A stretch of 64,000 nt of DNA from Combretum micranthum (Eukaryota; Streptophyta; Magnoliopsida; Myrtales; Combretaceae). Below are positions 1 to 11,204 of this stretch, piece by piece. The stretch's first letter is position 1. Each line of letters starts with the position of its first letter. The position numbers were made by a program, and so were the translations under genes. Under the pieces are notes generated by a model, which saw only the letters and a list, made by a program, of their open reading frames with translations, was not told where the DNA came from and did no database searches. The DNA lies in the NCBI GenBank assembly GCA_024138025.1, contig JAMXBD010001090.1, forward strand, positions 425,708 to 489,707, given 5' to 3'.

Positions 1-632
1 CATGTCTACAAATTTAGGAAAATGAATTATGTCACAAATCAAAAGATAATTTTTCATAAAGCATAACATCTCTACTTTTCATAAAGATTTTTCTTTACAA
101 AATTATTAATTTTGGAACAACATCACTAGGATCATACATATAATATGAGTTATCATCCATATTAAATATTTTTCAAAGGTAATAATGTTTTGTGTTTACT
201 AAGAAAGTGTTCAAGTGAAATAAAACTTTGAAAAACAAGAAAAATAAGGGCTGGAACATGTATGATACAATCTGTACCTATATAGCACGACCCTCAAATG
301 ACCTTAAAAATTAAAATTAACCTTAGAAATAGATAGATCTTTTCGAGTAGGTAAAAAACGACTACTCATATGCGAAATTCCAAGTTAAAATGAGTAAGTT
401 ATGACCATTTTAAGTTGGAACTTCTATAACCGGGAAAAATAACGCAAATAGAGTAAATAGAGCTAAATATTTAAGTAGAATCAATATGAAATACTCATTT
501 TGGATATTTTTTTTGTTTACGTAATGAGAAATTCAACGTACCTTTCCCTAAGGACCAATTTGACTAAGGATTACACTAAGGACGAGTGAGTTTATTTTCT
601 TAATTTTTGTAGTTATGTTTTGCTTGTAGTAT
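1..632 (+). repeat. Partial LTR of a Tekay/Del-type retrotransposon
   Basis: No gene is present. The stretch matches, in the same orientation and order, the inner part of the LTR at 50461-54185. Around 290-430 it shares the run of motifs seen at 52760-52890 (AATGACCTTA, then GAAATAGATAG, then AGTTAAAATGAG). Around 575-630 it shares the downstream motifs of 53045-53110 (GAGTGAGTT, TGCTTGTAGTA). It is cut on the left by the window edge and on the right by the Athila element. It is the outermost and therefore oldest layer of the nest visible here. Family membership is inferred from these shared blocks; overall identity was not computed. Confidence 0.7.
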
Positions 633-2120
633 TGATAAGTGCTACAACACCCTTATTTCTAAGATGATTTTGGGCTCATTTAGTTGTTATTCTAAGTAGA
701 AATCATCTAGAGATAGCTCTTAGTTGCTTGATTTGTCAATTTCAAGCTCTCCACAAAGAAACAAATCAAATGCAACAAGAATGGAGCTAAATAGCCTTGT
801 TTGGAAGGATTTAAAACACCAAACAACCCTCTAAATAGCCTGTTTTAGAGACCATTTGATATAGGGAGCAATCGGAATATACAACGGGCATCCATACAGG
901 GCTGTATGTAAGGATGTATGTTAAAATTTCAATTCCACCAGGTGCAACGACCCCCCCTACTGGGCGGTTTAGAGGGGCGTTTGTAACCATTTTTCAATTC
1001 CAGCAAGTGCAACAGCCTCTTCCATACCCCATTTGGACCACCGTTTTAGATAGTGCATCCTCTCTTTGCTTTTTTTTTTTTTTTTGAAATTTTGGTGACC
1101 CATAGAGATACCCTTGGAGAGAGAAAAAAGGGTAGTTAGTGGAGTATTCTTTCAGATATACTTCATTTTATACACATTTTCTCTAGGTTTTTGAGAAATT
1201 TTGGCTCAAGACAAGTCGCGAAGAATACAAGTGAAGATCAAATCCGGATTGTGGATCCATTTTCATCACAATTGAGCTTCAATTTTTAGGGTTGCACTCA
1301 TGAATTCAACTTTTTCTTTTGAATTGCATTTGTTCCCTATTACTTCTAGGGAAGAGTAGATCCTAGATCTAGATCTTGTTTAGATTTTAATTTTCATCAT
1401 GTGTTGAGGTTCTGATTTAACATAATCCAATTGATGTTCTTATATTCAAATTGCATGTTCTTAATTGGTTTCTTAAATTTGTATTTTTGGAATGTGAATT
1501 TATGTTTAATTTTCATTTAAGTCAATTGAGAAATTACTTTTTATGAACAGATCTATGCAAGTTGATGAGATTCAATTGTAAATCTAGAGATAGATTACAA
1601 GGATCTTCCATATTTCTCTGTTTTCTTTGAGTTCAAGTGCTTCATGTAATTTTAGGTTGTTATTGATTAAGGAGAAATCTTAATTAATCAATCTAAGGTT
1701 AGATAAATTGATAGATTGGAGAGGATCGTCAGTTTGTTTGAGGAACTCAATGGTGTAAGAACTCAATTCGGATAATCTTTAGTGTTCTATGATTCACATG
1801 ATGAAATTAGATGAAGAACAAGATCTAGGTCGTTTTAGTCATTAATTTTCTAATCTTGCTTGTTGTTTGGAGTGATCTTGTTATTAGTTTATTAGATTGG
1901 TAAGTTCCTTAGTTGCTAGAAATAATCAATCAATCTTTCTCTTGATTGCTAAATAGTGAAATTTAGAGTGATTACTAGTACTTATTCCTTTCTCATGGAC
2001 GACCCCGATTTGAGCACTATATTATGATTCGATAGGTTCGCTGCTTATTTCGCTTCAAAGTAGATTTAAGAAAGGGCTTTTATAAATTTAAACTACGATT
2101 TGCAAGGAGAATATCCATCA
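633..2120 (+). repeat. Athila 5' LTR
   Basis: About 1.49 kb, starting TGATAAGTGC and ending CCATCA, so the ends form the short inverted repeat TGAT/ATCA. The end lies six bases before the primer-binding site, the usual Athila spacing. A possible TATA-like segment, ATTTTATACA, is at about 1165-1174. A C-rich run is at about 951-958 and a T-run at about 1070-1085. The start is inferred from the TG dinucleotide and from the break in similarity with the surrounding Tekay-type LTR. Confidence 0.7.
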
Positions 2121-2126
2121 AAGTTT

Positions 2127-2147
2127 TGGTGTCGTTGCTTATGGGGA
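2127..2147 (+). promoter_or_regulatory. Athila primer-binding site (tRNA-Asp type, decayed)
   Basis: TGGTGTCGTTGCTTATGGGG resembles the complement of the tRNA-Asp 3' end that primes Athila minus-strand DNA. Differences from that sequence include two C-to-T changes at its first GCGC-like positions and an insertion near the end. It would prime poorly now. Confidence 0.7.
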
Positions 2148-2409
2148 TAGGAATAATATTAGGAAAGCTTTAGATCTGTTAGTTTAGCTATTTGTTTTAT
2201 TTTTCTTTTGAGATACTTGTTCTTGCTACAAGTGTGGGTTTTAATAGTGTTTAATCTTTTGTGTACAGTGTATAGTCAGGAATCGGGGAAAGAAACCCAT
2301 ATAATTCAATCTCGAACCAGAACGAATCATTCTGAAATATAGAAAGAAAGTTAAAGAATCAAACTCATCATCCCCTGACATTCAAGAGAGTTCTCCTTCG
2401 ACAGTGAAC
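2148..2409 (+). other. Athila leader, non-coding
   Basis: Untranslated leader between the primer site and the gag region. No convincing reading frame, RNA gene or other element is visible. Confidence 0.5.
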
Positions 2410-3800
2410 ATGGTGATCCAAATGACAATCAATATCGCAAATTCACTAAGACAACTTCAATTTCAACCCAGCGGCACCACGGACTAACTCAGATTTTGCA
2501 AGTCTGACTATGACAGGGGAAAACTCAAGTATTATTCATCCTTGTGTTGAGCTAAATAACTTCGAGTTGAAACCGATGGTGATACAAATGGTATAACAAT
2601 ATGAACAATTTGATGGGCTTCAAGATGAAGGCCCAAACACTCATATCCAAGCTTTTCTGGAAATCTGTAACACATTTAAATTTAATGGAGTAAGTGATGA
2701 CGTGGTTCATCTCTGAATTTTTCCATTTTCCTTGAGAGGAAAGGCGAAACAGTGGTTACATTCCTTGCCTATAAATTCTATCACCACATGGTAGGAACTT
2801 ATCAAGAAGTTTTTGGACAAATTCTTTCCTCCATCAAAAACAGCAAAATTTTGGGCCAAGATTCAATCATATCATCAGATGGACATGGAAACTTTATACG
2901 AAACTTGGAAGAGATTTAAGGAATCTATGCGACGGTGTCTACACCATGGTATCCTCGAGTGATTGCAAATCCAAAATTTCTACAATGGACTTAATTATCA
3001 AACAAGGCAAATGATAGATGCTACACCTGGTGGAACCCTAAATCACAAGATGCCCGAAGAAAGTTTGAAACTATTTGATGATATGGCCACAAACAATTAT
3101 GAATGGTCACATACAAGAAATCAGGATAAGAAGCATGCTGGTATGTTAGATGTAGATGTTGCCACATCAATTATGTCAAAGGTTGAAGCTCCTCGAAAAA
3201 TTGATGGCTTGACAATTTCCCAAAAACAACAGCTTGCTTTTGTGGAACCAACCATTGGAGAGGAAATATGTAATGAATAAGTAGATTATTTAGGTAATCC
3301 CATTTAGGCTCAAAATAATAAATATAGCAGCACTTATAACCCGAGATGGCGAAATCACCCAAATTTTCCTAGAGCAATAATTACAACAACATGCAGAGGG
3401 ATAATCCTAATCCTTCTCCACCGGGTTATCCACAGCCACAAGTTCAAAACTCCAATTCTCAAATTGAAAATTTGATGATGAAATTTATAAAGGATTTGGA
3501 TGAGAGGCAAATTCTCTGGATTTAATCTTGAAGAGTCAAGAGACCACTTTAAGAAATAATGGAGCTTCAATTCATAATCTGGAAACTTAAGTGGATCAGT
3601 TGGTTAAAATGCTGTCTAAAAGGCAACCCAGTTCTCTTTCAAGTAATATCGAAATTAATCCAAGAGAGCAAGTTAAAGCAATCGCATTGAGATGTTGAAG
3701 GGAGTTGCAATCAGAGCATCAACAGAAGTAGGAAAATGACAAAAATCAGAAATCTCCAGCAGCTAAAACAGAGCAAAAAAAGGTAGAAATTATAAAGGGT
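2410..3800 (+). pseudogene. gag: Athila gag (capsid), broken
   Basis: Gag would form the cytoplasmic virus-like particle that packages element RNA. Translated in pieces, 2560-3280 shows the recognised Athila gag pattern: FDGLQDEGPN, then FNGVSDDV, FFPPSKT, YETWKRFKE and FYNGL.YQTR.MIDA.PGGTLNHK. The longest clean frame is 2963-3280 (105 codons). In-frame stops occur at several places before and after it, and a proline- and glutamine-rich C-terminal part continues to about 3800. The protease follows directly, as expected for the gag-pol order. Many stops are single substitutions, so this is an old, decayed copy. Confidence 0.8.
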
Positions 3801-3844
3801 TCATCACCACTAGTAGTAAAGGAATATCAACCCGAATTCCTTAT

Positions 3845-4680
3845 CCTTCTTGTTTGAATCAGACAAAAGACAAGGAACAATTCGGTAAATTCCTTAATTT
3901 GTTTAAACAATTGCATATCAATATTCCTTTTGTTGAAGCTTTGTCTCAAATGCAAAAGTATGCTAAATTTTTAAAAGAGCTATTGTCTAACAAGAGGAAG
4001 TTAGAGGATATTTCTATTGTGAAGTTGGAGTGGGCTGCTCATCTATTATTTTGAATAAAATTCCTCCAAAATTGAAAGATCCTGGTAGCTTTATTGTACC
4101 ATGTGTGATCGGTGATATAACTATTGAAAGAGCATTGGTTGATTTGGGAGTGAGCATCAACTTGTTGCCATATTCTTTTTTCAAAAAATTGGGACTTGCT
4201 GAACCAAAGCCTACAAGAATGAGCCTCTAGCTTGCTGATAGATCAGTGAAAATTCCTAAGGGAATCATTGAAGATGTGTTGGTAAGGGTAGGAAATTTTG
4301 TTTATCCTGTTGATTTTGTCATTCTTGATGTAAATGATGATAGAAATATCCCTTTGGTCTTGGGAGGCGTTTTTCTAGCAATGGCTAGAGCTTTGATTAA
4401 TGTAGAAGGTGGAAGACTCACTTTGAGAGTAGGCGATGAAGAATTAGTAGTAAAGCTTTCTTCCATTTTGAAACAACCAATGAATGGCGATGATTCTTGC
4501 TATGCCATCGATATTGTTGATTTTTCTGTAGGTGATCCTTTGGATGAATTTTTTTGTAAAGATGACTTGGCATTGAGTTCAGTTCATGGCAAAGAAAGTA
4601 GTGAGATGAATTCAGAGGTTATAGCGGTGATAGAAAAGCTTGATTCTGCTAAAGAATTTACGCCTCGAGTGGGATTTTAA
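3845..4680 (+). pseudogene. Athila aspartic protease region, broken
   Basis: The retroviral-type aspartic protease would cleave the Gag-Pol polyprotein. The frame at 4030-4230 contains the region of the active-site loop, read as ALVDLGVSINLLPYS. The usual D-[SLT]-G-[AS] motif appears as DLGVS. After one stop at 4228-4230 the same frame continues at 4246-4680 with PVDFVILD and IPLVLGG, the conserved strand and hydrophobic-hydrophobic-G motif of the family. The frame 3854-4054 upstream is the linker seen in Athila elements. Only one or two stops interrupt this part, so it is among the best preserved pieces of the element. Confidence 0.8.
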
Positions 4681-4809
4681 GAATTGAAAAATGAGGGAGA
4701 GACGAGATTAAAAAGTTCTATTGAAGAACCACAGGAGTTAAAGCTTAAAAAACTTCTAAATTACCTGGAATATGCATTTCTAGCTAACAATTCAAAGCTT
4801 CCTCATAGC

Positions 4810-6243
4810 TTCAGATTTATCGAATGAGCAAAAACAACAACTCCTTATTGTTCTTAAAAAGCATAAGAAGGCTCTAGCATGGAAAATCTATGATATAAAA
4901 AGTATCAATTCTTCGTTTTGTACTCATAGAATTTTACTTGAAGGAGGCTTCAAGCCTGTGGTACAAACTCAATGAAGATTGAACCTGAATGTGAAAGAGG
5001 TGGTAAAAAAAAAGTGATTGAGCTTTTGGATGTTGGTTTAATTTAGCCAATTTTGATAGCTTTTGGGTTAGCCCGACCAAGCTGTGCCAAAGAAAGGTGG
5101 CATGATTGTGGTTCAAAATGAAGGAAATGAGTTGATCCTAATGAGAACAGTATCAGGATAGCGAGTATATATAGACTATAGAAGATTGAATGAAGCCACT
5201 CGCAAGGACCATTTCCCGCTTCCCTTCATTAATTAAATGCTGGAGCGACTTCCAAGCCATTTATTTTATTGCTATCTGGATGGCATCTCAGGTTATTTTC
5301 AGATACCGATTGCTCTGGAGGATCAAGAAAAAAGCAACATTCACTTGTCCCTATGGCACCTATGCCTATAAGAGGATGCCCTTCGGGCTTTGTAATGCAC
5401 TAGCCACCTTCCAATGGTGTATATTGGCCATATTTCATGATTTGGTGGAGAATATCAAGGAAGTTTTCATGGACGATTTTCTGTTTTTGATGATTCATTT
5501 AGAGATTGCCTTGAAAATCTCGAAAAGGTTTTGATTCGTTGTGAGCAAACTAATTTAGTGCTTAATTGGGAGAAATGCCACTTCATGTGTAAGGAGGGTA
5601 TAGTTCTCGGACATAAAGTTTCTCATAAGGGGATAGAAGTGGATCAAGCAAAATTTGAAATCATTACTAACCTTCCCCCTCCATCATCAATTAAGGCAGT
5701 TCGTAGTTTCCTTCATCATGCAGGTTTTTACAAGAGGTTTATCAAGGATTTTTCCTAGATAACCCGACATTTGATAAGGCTATTGGGGAAATATGTGCAT
5801 TTTGAGTTTAGCCAAGATTGTCTTGATGCTTTCAACATTCTTAAGGAGAAGCTCACTAAGGCACTCATCATGATAGCCCCTGATTGGAGTTTACCTTTCG
5901 AATTAATGTGTGACACGAGCGATTTTGCTATTGGGGTACTTTTGGGTTAATGAAAGGAAAAACATTTTCTACCCATCTATTATGTTAGTCGAACTCTGAA
6001 TAGTGCTCAAGAGAATTACACTACCACTGAGAAGGAGTTATTGGCTTTGGTGTTTGTTTTCGATAAATTCCAATCTTACCTGGTTCTATCTAAGGTAATT
6101 GTTTATATTGACCACTCCACTCTTAAATTCCTTTTGACTAAAATGGATGTAAAGCTACGTCTTATTTGCTGGATCCTCCTTCTCTAAGAGTTTAGTTTGA
6201 GAGTGAAGACAAAAAGGGATTAGAGAATCTCATAGTTGACCAT
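4810..6243 (+). pseudogene. pol: Athila reverse transcriptase and RNase H, broken
   Basis: This is the RNA- and DNA-dependent DNA polymerase of the element, followed by its RNase H. Around 5165-5220 the fingers motif reads VYIDYRRLNEATRKDHFPLP. At 5340-5420 the frame has MPFGLCNALATFQ. The catalytic box appears as VFMDDF near 5465, where active family members have YVDD or FVDD. The connection region reads SFLHHAGFYKRFIKDFS up to about 5757. RNase H-like pieces follow: LMCDTSDFAIG near 5905, TTTEKELLALVF near 6027 and a DHLSRLENP-type end near 6238-6255. At least two frameshifts and several stops separate these pieces. Confidence 0.85.
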
Positions 6244-7645
6244 TTGTCTCGTTTGGAGAATCCTAACTTAGATGAATTGAAGGAAGAAGATATAAATAAT
6301 GAATTTCCTGTGGAACGATTGTATACAATAAATGAAGTACACAATTCTAGCATTCCTTGGTTTGCAAATTTTGCAAATTATCTTGCTGCTAAAGTCCTTC
6401 CCCAAGATATGACTTCCCATGAAAAGAAGATATTCTTTTCTAAGTTGAAGTATTATTTTTGGGAGGACCTATTTCTTTTTCGTGTGTGTGCAGATCAGAT
6501 GATTCAACGATGCGTGTCTCATTCCAAAGGTTGAGATATCTTTCAAGCATGTCATTTCGATCCTATAGGAGGTCATTACAATGCAAATTAGATAGCTCAT
6601 AAGGTTTTAAAGGTTGGATTCCATTGGCCTACTATCTTTAAGGATGCTCATCAATTTGTTAATATGTGTGACAAATGTCAATGATTTGGGAACATTTCTC
6701 GACATGATGAGATGTCCCAGAATTATATTCTGGAATGTGAAGTCTTTGAAGTTTGGGGCATCGACTTCATAGGACCATTCCCAACTTCTTTTGGAAACAA
6801 ATATATATTGGTGGCAGTGGATTATATTCCGAAGTGGGTAAAAGCTCAAGCATTAACCACCAATGATGCTCGGGTAGCCACTAAGTTCCTCAAAAGGATA
6901 TTCTCAAGATTAGGAATTCCAACGGCCATTATAAGCGATAGGGGAACACATTTTAGCAACCATCAGCTGGAGAAAGTGTTGAAAAGATATGGGGTAACTC
7001 ATAGGATTGAAACACCATATCACCCCCAAACTAACGGGCAAGTTGAAGTTTCAAATCGAGACTTGAAAATGATATTAGAGAAATCAGTAGAGCATAACAG
7101 GAAGGATTAGGCACAAAAACTTGATGATGCATTATGGGCATATAGGACTGCCTATAAGACACCAGGTTACCACACGATACCGTCTTGTTTATGGAAAAGC
7201 TCACCACTTACCGGTAGAAATATAATACAAGGCTTATTGGGCCATAAAACAAGTCAATTTTGACTTAGAATCCTCCAGTTTGAGAAAGAAGCTTCAAATT
7301 AATGAAGTCGATGAGTGGAGAAGGATCGCTTATGAAAACATGCAAATTTACAAGGAGAGAACATAGCTATACCATGAAAAGCGAATCCATCATCCAAAAC
7401 AGTTTAAGGAAGGTGACCAAGTGCTTTTGTTTAATTTCCAATTAAGGCTTTTTCCGAGAAAATTGAAATCATAATGATCCAAACCTTTCCTAGTAAAACA
7501 AGTTTTTCCACATGGGGCTATTGAATTGGAGCACCCTAAGAAAGGAATTTTTAAAGTAAATGGTCAGCGCTTAAAGCTTTACTTGAGAACTAAATCTGAA
7601 CAGGAAGGCTGTGAGGAGTTTTGTTTCTATTCACCAAAGTTTTGA
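6244..7645 (+). pseudogene. int: Athila integrase, broken
   Basis: Integrase would insert the double-stranded copy into chromosomal DNA in the nucleus. The N-terminal linker is at 6244-6534. A zinc-binding HHCC region at about 6560-6685 is interrupted by stops, but a CDKCQ remnant is visible. The catalytic core lies in the frame 6712-7110: [29 protein letters not shown] and [15 protein letters not shown], so D, D and E of the catalytic triad are still encoded. The C-terminal domain continues in fragments to about 7645 (ALWAYRTAYKTP near 7130; LFNFQLRLFP near 7430). A stop at 7108-7110 truncates the core. Confidence 0.85.
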
Positions 7646-7694
7646 TCAAGTAATGAGAAGTTTGTCGAGCTAACGACATTAAACAAAAGCACGT

Positions 7695-7712
7695 CTTGGG
7701 AGGCAACCCAAG
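7695..7712 (+). other. Hairpin just after Athila integrase
   Basis: CTTGGG-AGGCAA-CCCAAG is a perfect 6-bp stem with a 6-base loop. It sits 50 bases after the pol region and just before the env-like half. The GGGAGGCAACCCA core is a conserved Athila feature by my recollection of the family. Its role is unknown. Confidence 0.6.
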
Positions 7713-7779
7713 CTTAACCTCTAACATCTCTTTTGTTCTTTTGTTTTATTGCAGGAAGAATGAAGTAGAAAGCTTAGAT

Positions 7780-8217
7780 ATGTCAAAAAGGAGAAACTTT
7801 GTATTTTGTTTGGAAACAGCCGCAATACAAGGCCGTTTAAACCCTGTTATACGTTCTAGATACATGCAGCTCCTAAAAAAATACTCAAACGCTGATCTCC
7901 ATGGGGCTGTTGGAAGGGCTATTGCACTCTTGAATTTGAACATTCGAGCACTCAGTAGCCACAACAGCCTCCCCTACAAGGCTGTTGCCATGATATTTCC
8001 AATTCCTTCTTTCCCAGTAGCAGTAACGGACCTATCAACATGGGCGTTCTTAGGTCTGTTTACTTCTAGGAACAAGGGTTTTAAAAGAACAGTAGCTGCA
8101 ACGGCCAAGGAAACGGGTCGTTACCATGATGCTCCTCTTATATTCTTGGTTAGTATCCATAACCGCCTTCACAACGGGGGCATTTTGCAGTCATCTTATG
8201 ATAATTCTTCTCAGTAG
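7780..8217 (+). CDS. Uncharacterised 145-codon frame in the Athila 3' region
   Basis: I do not recognise this frame. It is open from upstream of its first ATG (7780) to a TAG at 8215-8217, unusually clean for this decayed element. The protein begins MSKRRNFVFC, is basic in its first 50 residues (RSRYMQLLKKYSN) and becomes hydrophobic and low in charge later. A splice-acceptor-like sequence, a T-rich tract ending TTGCAG, lies at 7741-7754, in frame and 25 bases upstream. That would suit expression from a spliced RNA. No known domain is visible. It could equally be a chance frame in untranslated sequence. Confidence 0.3.
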   Translation: MSKRRNFVFCLETAAIQGRLNPVIRSRYMQLLKKYSNADLHGAVGRAIALLNLNIRALSSHNSLPYKAVAMIFPIPSFPVAVTDLSTWAFLGLFTSRNKGFKRTVAATAKETGRYHDAPLIFLVSIHNRLHNGGILQSSYDNSSQ

Positions 8218-9289
8218 TTACAACTGCCAAAGAAACGGGGCCGTCATTCAGGGCATTTCCTCAAGGGTGTATATATATATCATTCAATTTTTTTTCCCTA
8301 TTCGCTTTTCATTTCTGTTCTTATAATGTGTCTATGTTCTCTGCTCACCAAATCTACTCATTTTATACACAAATCACACCGCGATAGACATATTTTCAGA
8401 TTTTTCTTTTCTCATCCATAGATCTCTTCCCAAGTTTGTCTCTAATCTTTCTATGTATTGTTTTCACTTCATGAATTTCTTTTAGATGGTTCCAAATTTA
8501 GGGTTTGCTCATCTTTCGTTCCATCCATGCTCTTTGATTAATCTAGTTGAAATTCTTGCTTTTCGCTCTCGAATTTGTTCCTTGTTCATTAGATTTTACT
8601 GTGTTGCTACTCATTCATGTTTAGACAAAACTGGGCATGTTGCATTTGTGTATACTTACACTAAGTACTTCTGAATTTCTAGTTGTTTACTTTTCGAATT
8701 GCGAATTTGATTTTCAATTTGAAACATTGGTTGGTGAATTCATGATTTACTTCTGAGCTATGATTATTCGAGCATTTGCTGATGTGTACGGCTTTTTGTA
8801 GTACGAAACTGTTGCTATAAAGACCAAGCTACAAATGTTACTATCATGTTCTATGTGCTGCTGAGTTTAGCTTTTTTTGTTCTCATTACTATGAGCTTAC
8901 ACATCCTAGGTCGTATTGAATTGATGAGCTTTTTTTATTCCTTTACTATAGACACGGTTCTCCCATTTTAGGTGCTGAATATCCACTTTGACTTGATAAA
9001 TCCATTTCAGCTACTATCTTTGTGCGATGATAGAACTTTTTGCTCATGCCTAAGACATTACATACAATCTGTTGAATCTACATATTTTGAGCTCTACAAC
9101 ACATGATCCTTTGAATTTAGATTGCATGCTTTTTCCTTGGATATCTGTTCTGATCCATTTGCTAGCGTCTAAACATCCTGGATTGATAATGCATCATTCA
9201 TCTTTTCATGATCAAAGAAATTATGGCTTTGCTCTGCTCTATTTGTCCTCTCACTCATTCCATTCCCCCTTGATCTCTTTTTTTTCCAG
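8218..9289 (+). other. Athila spacer before the env-like frame
   Basis: No convincing coding sequence. It contains a TATA-like run (TGTATATATATATC, about 8267-8280) and a 14-base block, TCATTTTATACACA (8358-8371), that is identical to a block in the 5' LTR (1163-1176). Acceptor-like T-rich tracts ending AG lie directly before ATGs at 8486 and 9290. The region may carry the leader of the env-like transcript. Confidence 0.4.
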
Positions 9290-10450
9290 ATGGGCAAAAA
9301 GATGGTTTCCAATAAAAAGCGTCCTAGATCATCTTCTGTTAGATCTAGTAGTACTCCTAGGCCACCACCAACATTAACTGAGGAACATAGGCACCGATTC
9401 AGAGAGATGGTGAACACCGAGATATTCAAATCCAATGCTTACTTCAATTGGTCTTCATCCGATCATATGGAATGACTTCACATTTTCAACACTATTTTTT
9501 CATCCAGCATGGGAGTAGTTGTTTAGTGTCAATTATAAAACTTACAAAGGGGTTACTTTGGAAGTATTATCCTCATTCCACATTACTTTTCCAATTCCGA
9601 TTAATGGACTCAATATTGAGGTTTCCTTCTCAGCTTTTGGCATGTATTATCACATTCCTATGTTGCAATTCTGTGCCTATACGGGTCTGTACATTGATTC
9701 TTAATGACAAGAAGAGGCGTTTCAACATCCTCCAAATTCATGGCATGACGAATTCAAATCTATGAATGATTTCTGGAAGTCTATCTCAATAATAGGTCCT
9801 TATAACTCATCCGCATCTAGAGGCACCCACTAGAAGCAGTTTAGTGCAAGAGTATTCCATTGGCTACTTGTTCATTCTCTGAATGGTAGGATCCATAGTA
9901 CTAGTGTTGTGAGTCAACCTGATCTGTATGCTATGTATAGCATGATCACTGGTACTCGAACCAATGTAGCTATCTAACTTGCATTTGCTATTCGCTACTA
10001 AACCAGAATAGCCAACCATGGCGTGTACTATGGAGCTTATATCACTAGGATTTTAAAAAATATGGGCATTTTCCCTGACGAAGCACCTGGTGATGTTGCT
10101 TTTGTTTCTTTTTATATGAAACAAAGTGCCTTCATCTAATGGAGCATACCAAAGGCTCCCAATCATGAAGATGAACCGGTCCATCAAGTGCTTCTGAAGG
10201 CAATCCTCCTATTTTATCCACCACACAATTAACTAAAGAGATACGCGCATTGAAGAAACAACGGACAAAATTTTAAGGAGACAGTCAAGACTCAAACAGT
10301 TCATGGTTTCATGTTTCAAAGCGATAGTTGAAAAGCTAAAGGCAACAATACCTGATTGTGTAAACTCCTCCAGCAGTGATGAAAATGATGATAGGAGACA
10401 CAGACCACACACATGACCCTGGCACATTTGGAGTAGTAGTTGGTGATGAT
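9290..10450 (+). pseudogene. Athila env-like (ORF after integrase), broken
   Basis: Athila elements carry an extra frame downstream of integrase, called env-like by position; its function is not established. Here an ATG at 9290 directly follows the acceptor-like TTTTTTTCCAG. The start is basic and serine-rich (MGKKMVSNKKRPRSSSVRSS). Later pieces in shifting frames resemble the Athila-specific family: RFNILQIHGMTNSN near 9717, FWKSISIIG near 9771, FHWLLVHSLNGR near 9858, LYAMYSMITGTRTN near 9929 and GVYYGAYITRIL near 10020. Numerous stops interrupt it. No signal peptide or clear membrane segment can be recognised. Confidence 0.55.
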
Positions 10451-10662
10451 TTGGATGATATCAATTGACTGATTGATAATTACGGAGCAAAAGAAGGACG
10501 AACAGAGATTGTGGAACATGGATCTGAATCTGATGATGCAGACACAAGCACTCCTAGGGTACACATGGATACAACATTTGGACCAGGAAGTGGAGGAAAC
10601 GATGATTGGATTTGTTTTGTTTGTCTATTTTTCTATTTTGATATCTTTTTACAAAAGCAAGA
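10451..10662 (+). other. Athila 3' sequence and CAAGA target site
   Basis: Remainder of the Athila env-like/3' region up to the Reina-like insertion. Positions 10658-10662 (CAAGA) are the left copy of a five-base target duplication; the right copy is 16258-16262. Confidence 0.8.
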
Positions 10663-11144
10663 TGGAGTGGGGTTACACAGAGGTAGCACAATTACTCATA
10701 ATTAAGAAATATTGTAATGCCCATTCTCAGATACGAGAAGATATAATTCTGAAAATTTACTGATCTCTTTCACTTTCCATTCCATTGTATTTATAGGGTA
10801 ATGGGTTGGTTTACAATTTAGATTTCTATCCATGTGGCCAGTTGGCTTACAAAATCATTGTGTAACAAATTGTAACAGATTCTATCAAAACAGAATGTAA
10901 GTAACTAATTAAAATCTAACAGATTCTGACTTAGTTATTTCTAACCATGGGTGTATTACTTAACATTGTGGACCGGCCCACCTTTGTCTGTTCGGCCCAT
11001 TTTGATAATTCAGCCCAGCTCACATGTCTCTTCTCCCGACAGCTTCCCTTTCTTTCCTAATGTCATATGTGCTAAGTGATGTTCGAAGTGAGCTTCTTCT
11101 GTCTGTCTGCTCCTGATGCTAACCCTAACTCTTTCCTCACAACA
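10663..11144 (-). repeat. Reina-like 3' LTR
   Basis: 482 bp. On the minus strand it starts TGTTGTGAGG and ends CCACTCCA. A classic TATA box (TATAAATA on the minus strand) lies at 10788-10795. It is the partner of 15772-16257. Confidence 0.93.
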
Positions 11145-11159
11145 TTGTCCCTCCCTTCA
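11145..11159 (-). promoter_or_regulatory. Reina-like polypurine tract
   Basis: The minus strand reads AAGGGAGGGACAA directly before the 3' LTR, the expected primer for plus-strand DNA synthesis. Confidence 0.8.
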
Positions 11160-11204
11160 AGAACCCTTGTCCACAGGGTTGGTCTTTAAACCTTAGAGAT
11201 AAGC

